IMG/VR virus record: IMGVR_UViG_3300035670_005106 | Span: 1-20,177 of that record | DNA length: 20,177 bases | Direction: 5' to 3' (one strand) | DNA from: a virus | In this document: in pieces, positions 19,064 through 20,177 of the stretch | Numbering within the stretch: position 1 is the first letter of the stretch | Layout: each line of letters begins with the position of its first letter | The notes under the pieces: generated by a model | Seen by the model: the letters and a program-made list of their open reading frames with translations, nothing else | Told to the model about the DNA's origin: nothing | Databases searched by the model: none | Made by a program: the position numbers and the translations under genes

Positions 19064-20177
19064 TTAGAAAGGAATTTCTTCCGTGTTTGTTTCTGCTGTA
19101 GGCGTTTCGGCAGGTTTGATAGAGTCGGCATCAGCACCGCCATCAACTTTGGTATACAAGTCAAGGAAAGTAACCGAAGTATCAACATCAAAACGATTCA
19201 AGCAATACTTAATTGCTTTGATCTTATCACCGTAGATACCGTATGTTTTAACGATATGTACCAGACGGCGGGTAGAGATAACTTCATCACAGCCACCTTC
19301 AGTGAAAGTATTCCGAATCACTGTAGCCCAAGTCACAAGCTTTTTGGCGAAGTCATCATCAGCACGACCAACAGAATTAAGTTCTTTGCTGATAATTTTC
19401 TCTTCAACTTTCGCAGGAGGCCATTCTTGTTCCATCGTATTAGGAAAACGTTCAAGAAACGCTTCATTCAATACGTTGGTAAACATATAGCGACCATCTT
19501 CAGAACCCTTACCCTTTGTGTTAGCAGTAGCAAACACAGTAAAGCCAGGAGCAGGAGCAACAACCTCGTTTTTCTTTTTCAGAAGAAACGGCTTACCCTC
19601 AAGGACACGCTGAAGGCAGGACAGATTTTGTGCGCCGTAATCAATTTCATCAATACACAATACAGCACCCTGGCGGGCTGCAACAGTAACAGGACCATCA
19701 CGCCATTCCATCTGACCGTTGATCAGAACATAGTTACCAAGAAGATCGCCTTCGTCGGTTTCTGGTGTCATTGATACGCAAACGAATTTACGTTTTGCTT
19801 TGGCACAAGCTTGTTCAATTGACATTGTTTTACCGTTACCAGAATGACCCGTAACGAAAACAGGAAAGAACATATTTGATTGTACAATTGACAACACATC
19901 AGCAAAGTTGCCAAAAGGTACATAGTTTGAATACTGAGTTGGTATCAAATCAGTAACTTCAAGATCAGTTGTCACATTTGCAATGCGACTACCAGCAACT
20001 GGCTCAGGCTTTGCAAGTGGAATCACTTGTGCAGCCATGTTGATAGCCACGGAAGCAGCCGGTGCCACGTTGGATGCAGCTGGAACACGATACACACCAC
20101 GCTTCACTTTGTTAGATTCATCATTCACGAACCACTGAGGAATGGGAATACTTAGCTTTTCAGCAATTGCAACAACA
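19064..20177 (-). CDS. cobS: CobS/MoxR-type AAA+ ATPase, N-terminus beyond window
   Basis: At least 371 codons are visible. A GTG at 20128 could be mistaken for the start, but the frame continues open upstream (AIAEKLSIPIPQWF) to the window edge, so the protein is longer. Walker A is GHSGNGKTMS, followed by SMTPETDEGDLLG (a MoxR/CobS feature), Walker B VLCIDEIDYG, sensor-1 FTVFATANTKGKGSEDGRY and FLERF, with STRRLVHIV as sensor 2. T4-like cyanophages commonly carry a cobS gene of this type. In bacteria CobS works with CobN and CobT in cobalt insertion for B12. Here no CobT or CobN is in view, so a MoxR-like chaperone role is equally possible. A strong terminator lies just after the stop. Confidence 0.9.
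   Translation of the reverse strand, partial: VVAIAEKLSIPIPQWFVNDESNKVKRGVYRVPAASNVAPAASVAINMAAQVIPLAKPEPVAGSRIANVTTDLEVTDLIPTQYSNYVPFGNFADVLSIVQSNMFFPVFVTGHSGNGKTMSIEQACAKAKRKFVCVSMTPETDEGDLLGNYVLINGQMEWRDGPVTVAARQGAVLCIDEIDYGAQNLSCLQRVLEGKPFLLKKKNEVVAPAPGFTVFATANTKGKGSEDGRYMFTNVLNEAFLERFPNTMEQEWPPAKVEEKIISKELNSVGRADDDFAKKLVTWATVIRNTFTEGGCDEVISTRRLVHIVKTYGIYGDKIKAIKYCLNRFDVDTSVTFLDLYTKVDGGADADSIKPAETPTAETNTEEIPF

Noticed and set aside
19007-19774. 255-aa open frame on the plus strand opposite the CobS-like gene
   Set aside because: It is antisense to a clear AAA+ gene with intact motifs, its translation is low-complexity and without domain signs, and no ribosome site or promoter was seen.
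1-20177. CRISPR array, tRNA genes, insertion sequence, or host chromosomal genes
   Set aside because: No regularly spaced repeats, no tRNA cloverleaf, no transposase or terminal inverted repeats were seen; coding is continuous and phage-like.

Overview
The window is a piece of the replication region of a T4-like (Tevenvirinae/cyanophage-type) myovirus genome. The evidence is the full T4-type replisome and recombination set on one strand: DNA polymerase gp43, sliding clamp gp45, clamp loader gp44 and gp62, helicase gp41, recombinase UvsX, translational repressor RegA and dCMP deaminase. These are mixed with genes typical of T4-like phages from aquatic hosts: a CobS/MoxR-type AAA+ ATPase, Hsp20, an A-type Fe-S carrier, and several small conserved phage proteins. 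Base composition is AT-rich. No photosynthesis gene, tRNA or CRISPR array is visible, so the host cannot be named from this window. Every supported gene lies on the minus strand, so transcription runs from high to low coordinates. Genes at both edges are cut by the window. No stretch longer than about 125 bases lacks a gene.

In transcription order: (1) 20177-18618 holds the CobS-like ATPase, a strong terminator, a winged-helix protein and another terminator. A near-consensus sigma70 promoter overlaps the first terminator. (2) 18606-16644 holds a GT-A glycosyltransferase, a DUF3310-like protein, sliding clamp gp45 with its own promoter, and a small protein. (3) 16647-12710 is a perfect-consensus promoter followed by gp44, a PD-(D/E)XK-like nuclease, a TSPPY DNA methyltransferase, gp62, an HNH endonuclease, a second copy of the gp62 C-terminus, and regA. 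The nuclease/methyltransferase pair looks like a restriction-modification cassette inserted exactly at the gp44/gp62 junction, with every junction translationally overlapped. The HNH gene has brought or caused a 161-bp duplication (about 90% identical) of the 3' part of gp62. (4) 12697-10624 holds a small protein, Hsp20, a terminator, a DUF4422-type glycosyltransferase and dCMP deaminase. (5) 10608-3913 holds two small proteins, gp43, a four-TM coiled-coil membrane protein, UvsX, a small conserved protein and gp41. (6) 3917-1 starts with a T4-type late promoter (TATAAATA). It then runs PD-(D/E)XK nuclease, ligase-like protein, small protein, IscA-like protein, small protein, glycosyltransferase and methyltransferase.

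The most interesting material is as follows. The embedded restriction-modification-like cassette and the HNH/gp62-tail duplication sit next to each other in the clamp-loader operon. A late-expressed, translationally coupled nuclease + nucleotidyltransferase-like pair has an N-terminus on the second protein that resembles the T4 capsid-targeting sequence with a prohead-protease site. A membrane protein coupled to the polymerase gene ends in a peptide resembling the polymerase's own C-terminal clamp-binding tail. Several promoters have a -35/-10 spacing of exactly 17 bp, including one built into a terminator and one that would make a leaderless dCMP deaminase mRNA. All functions are read from sequence motifs without database searches.
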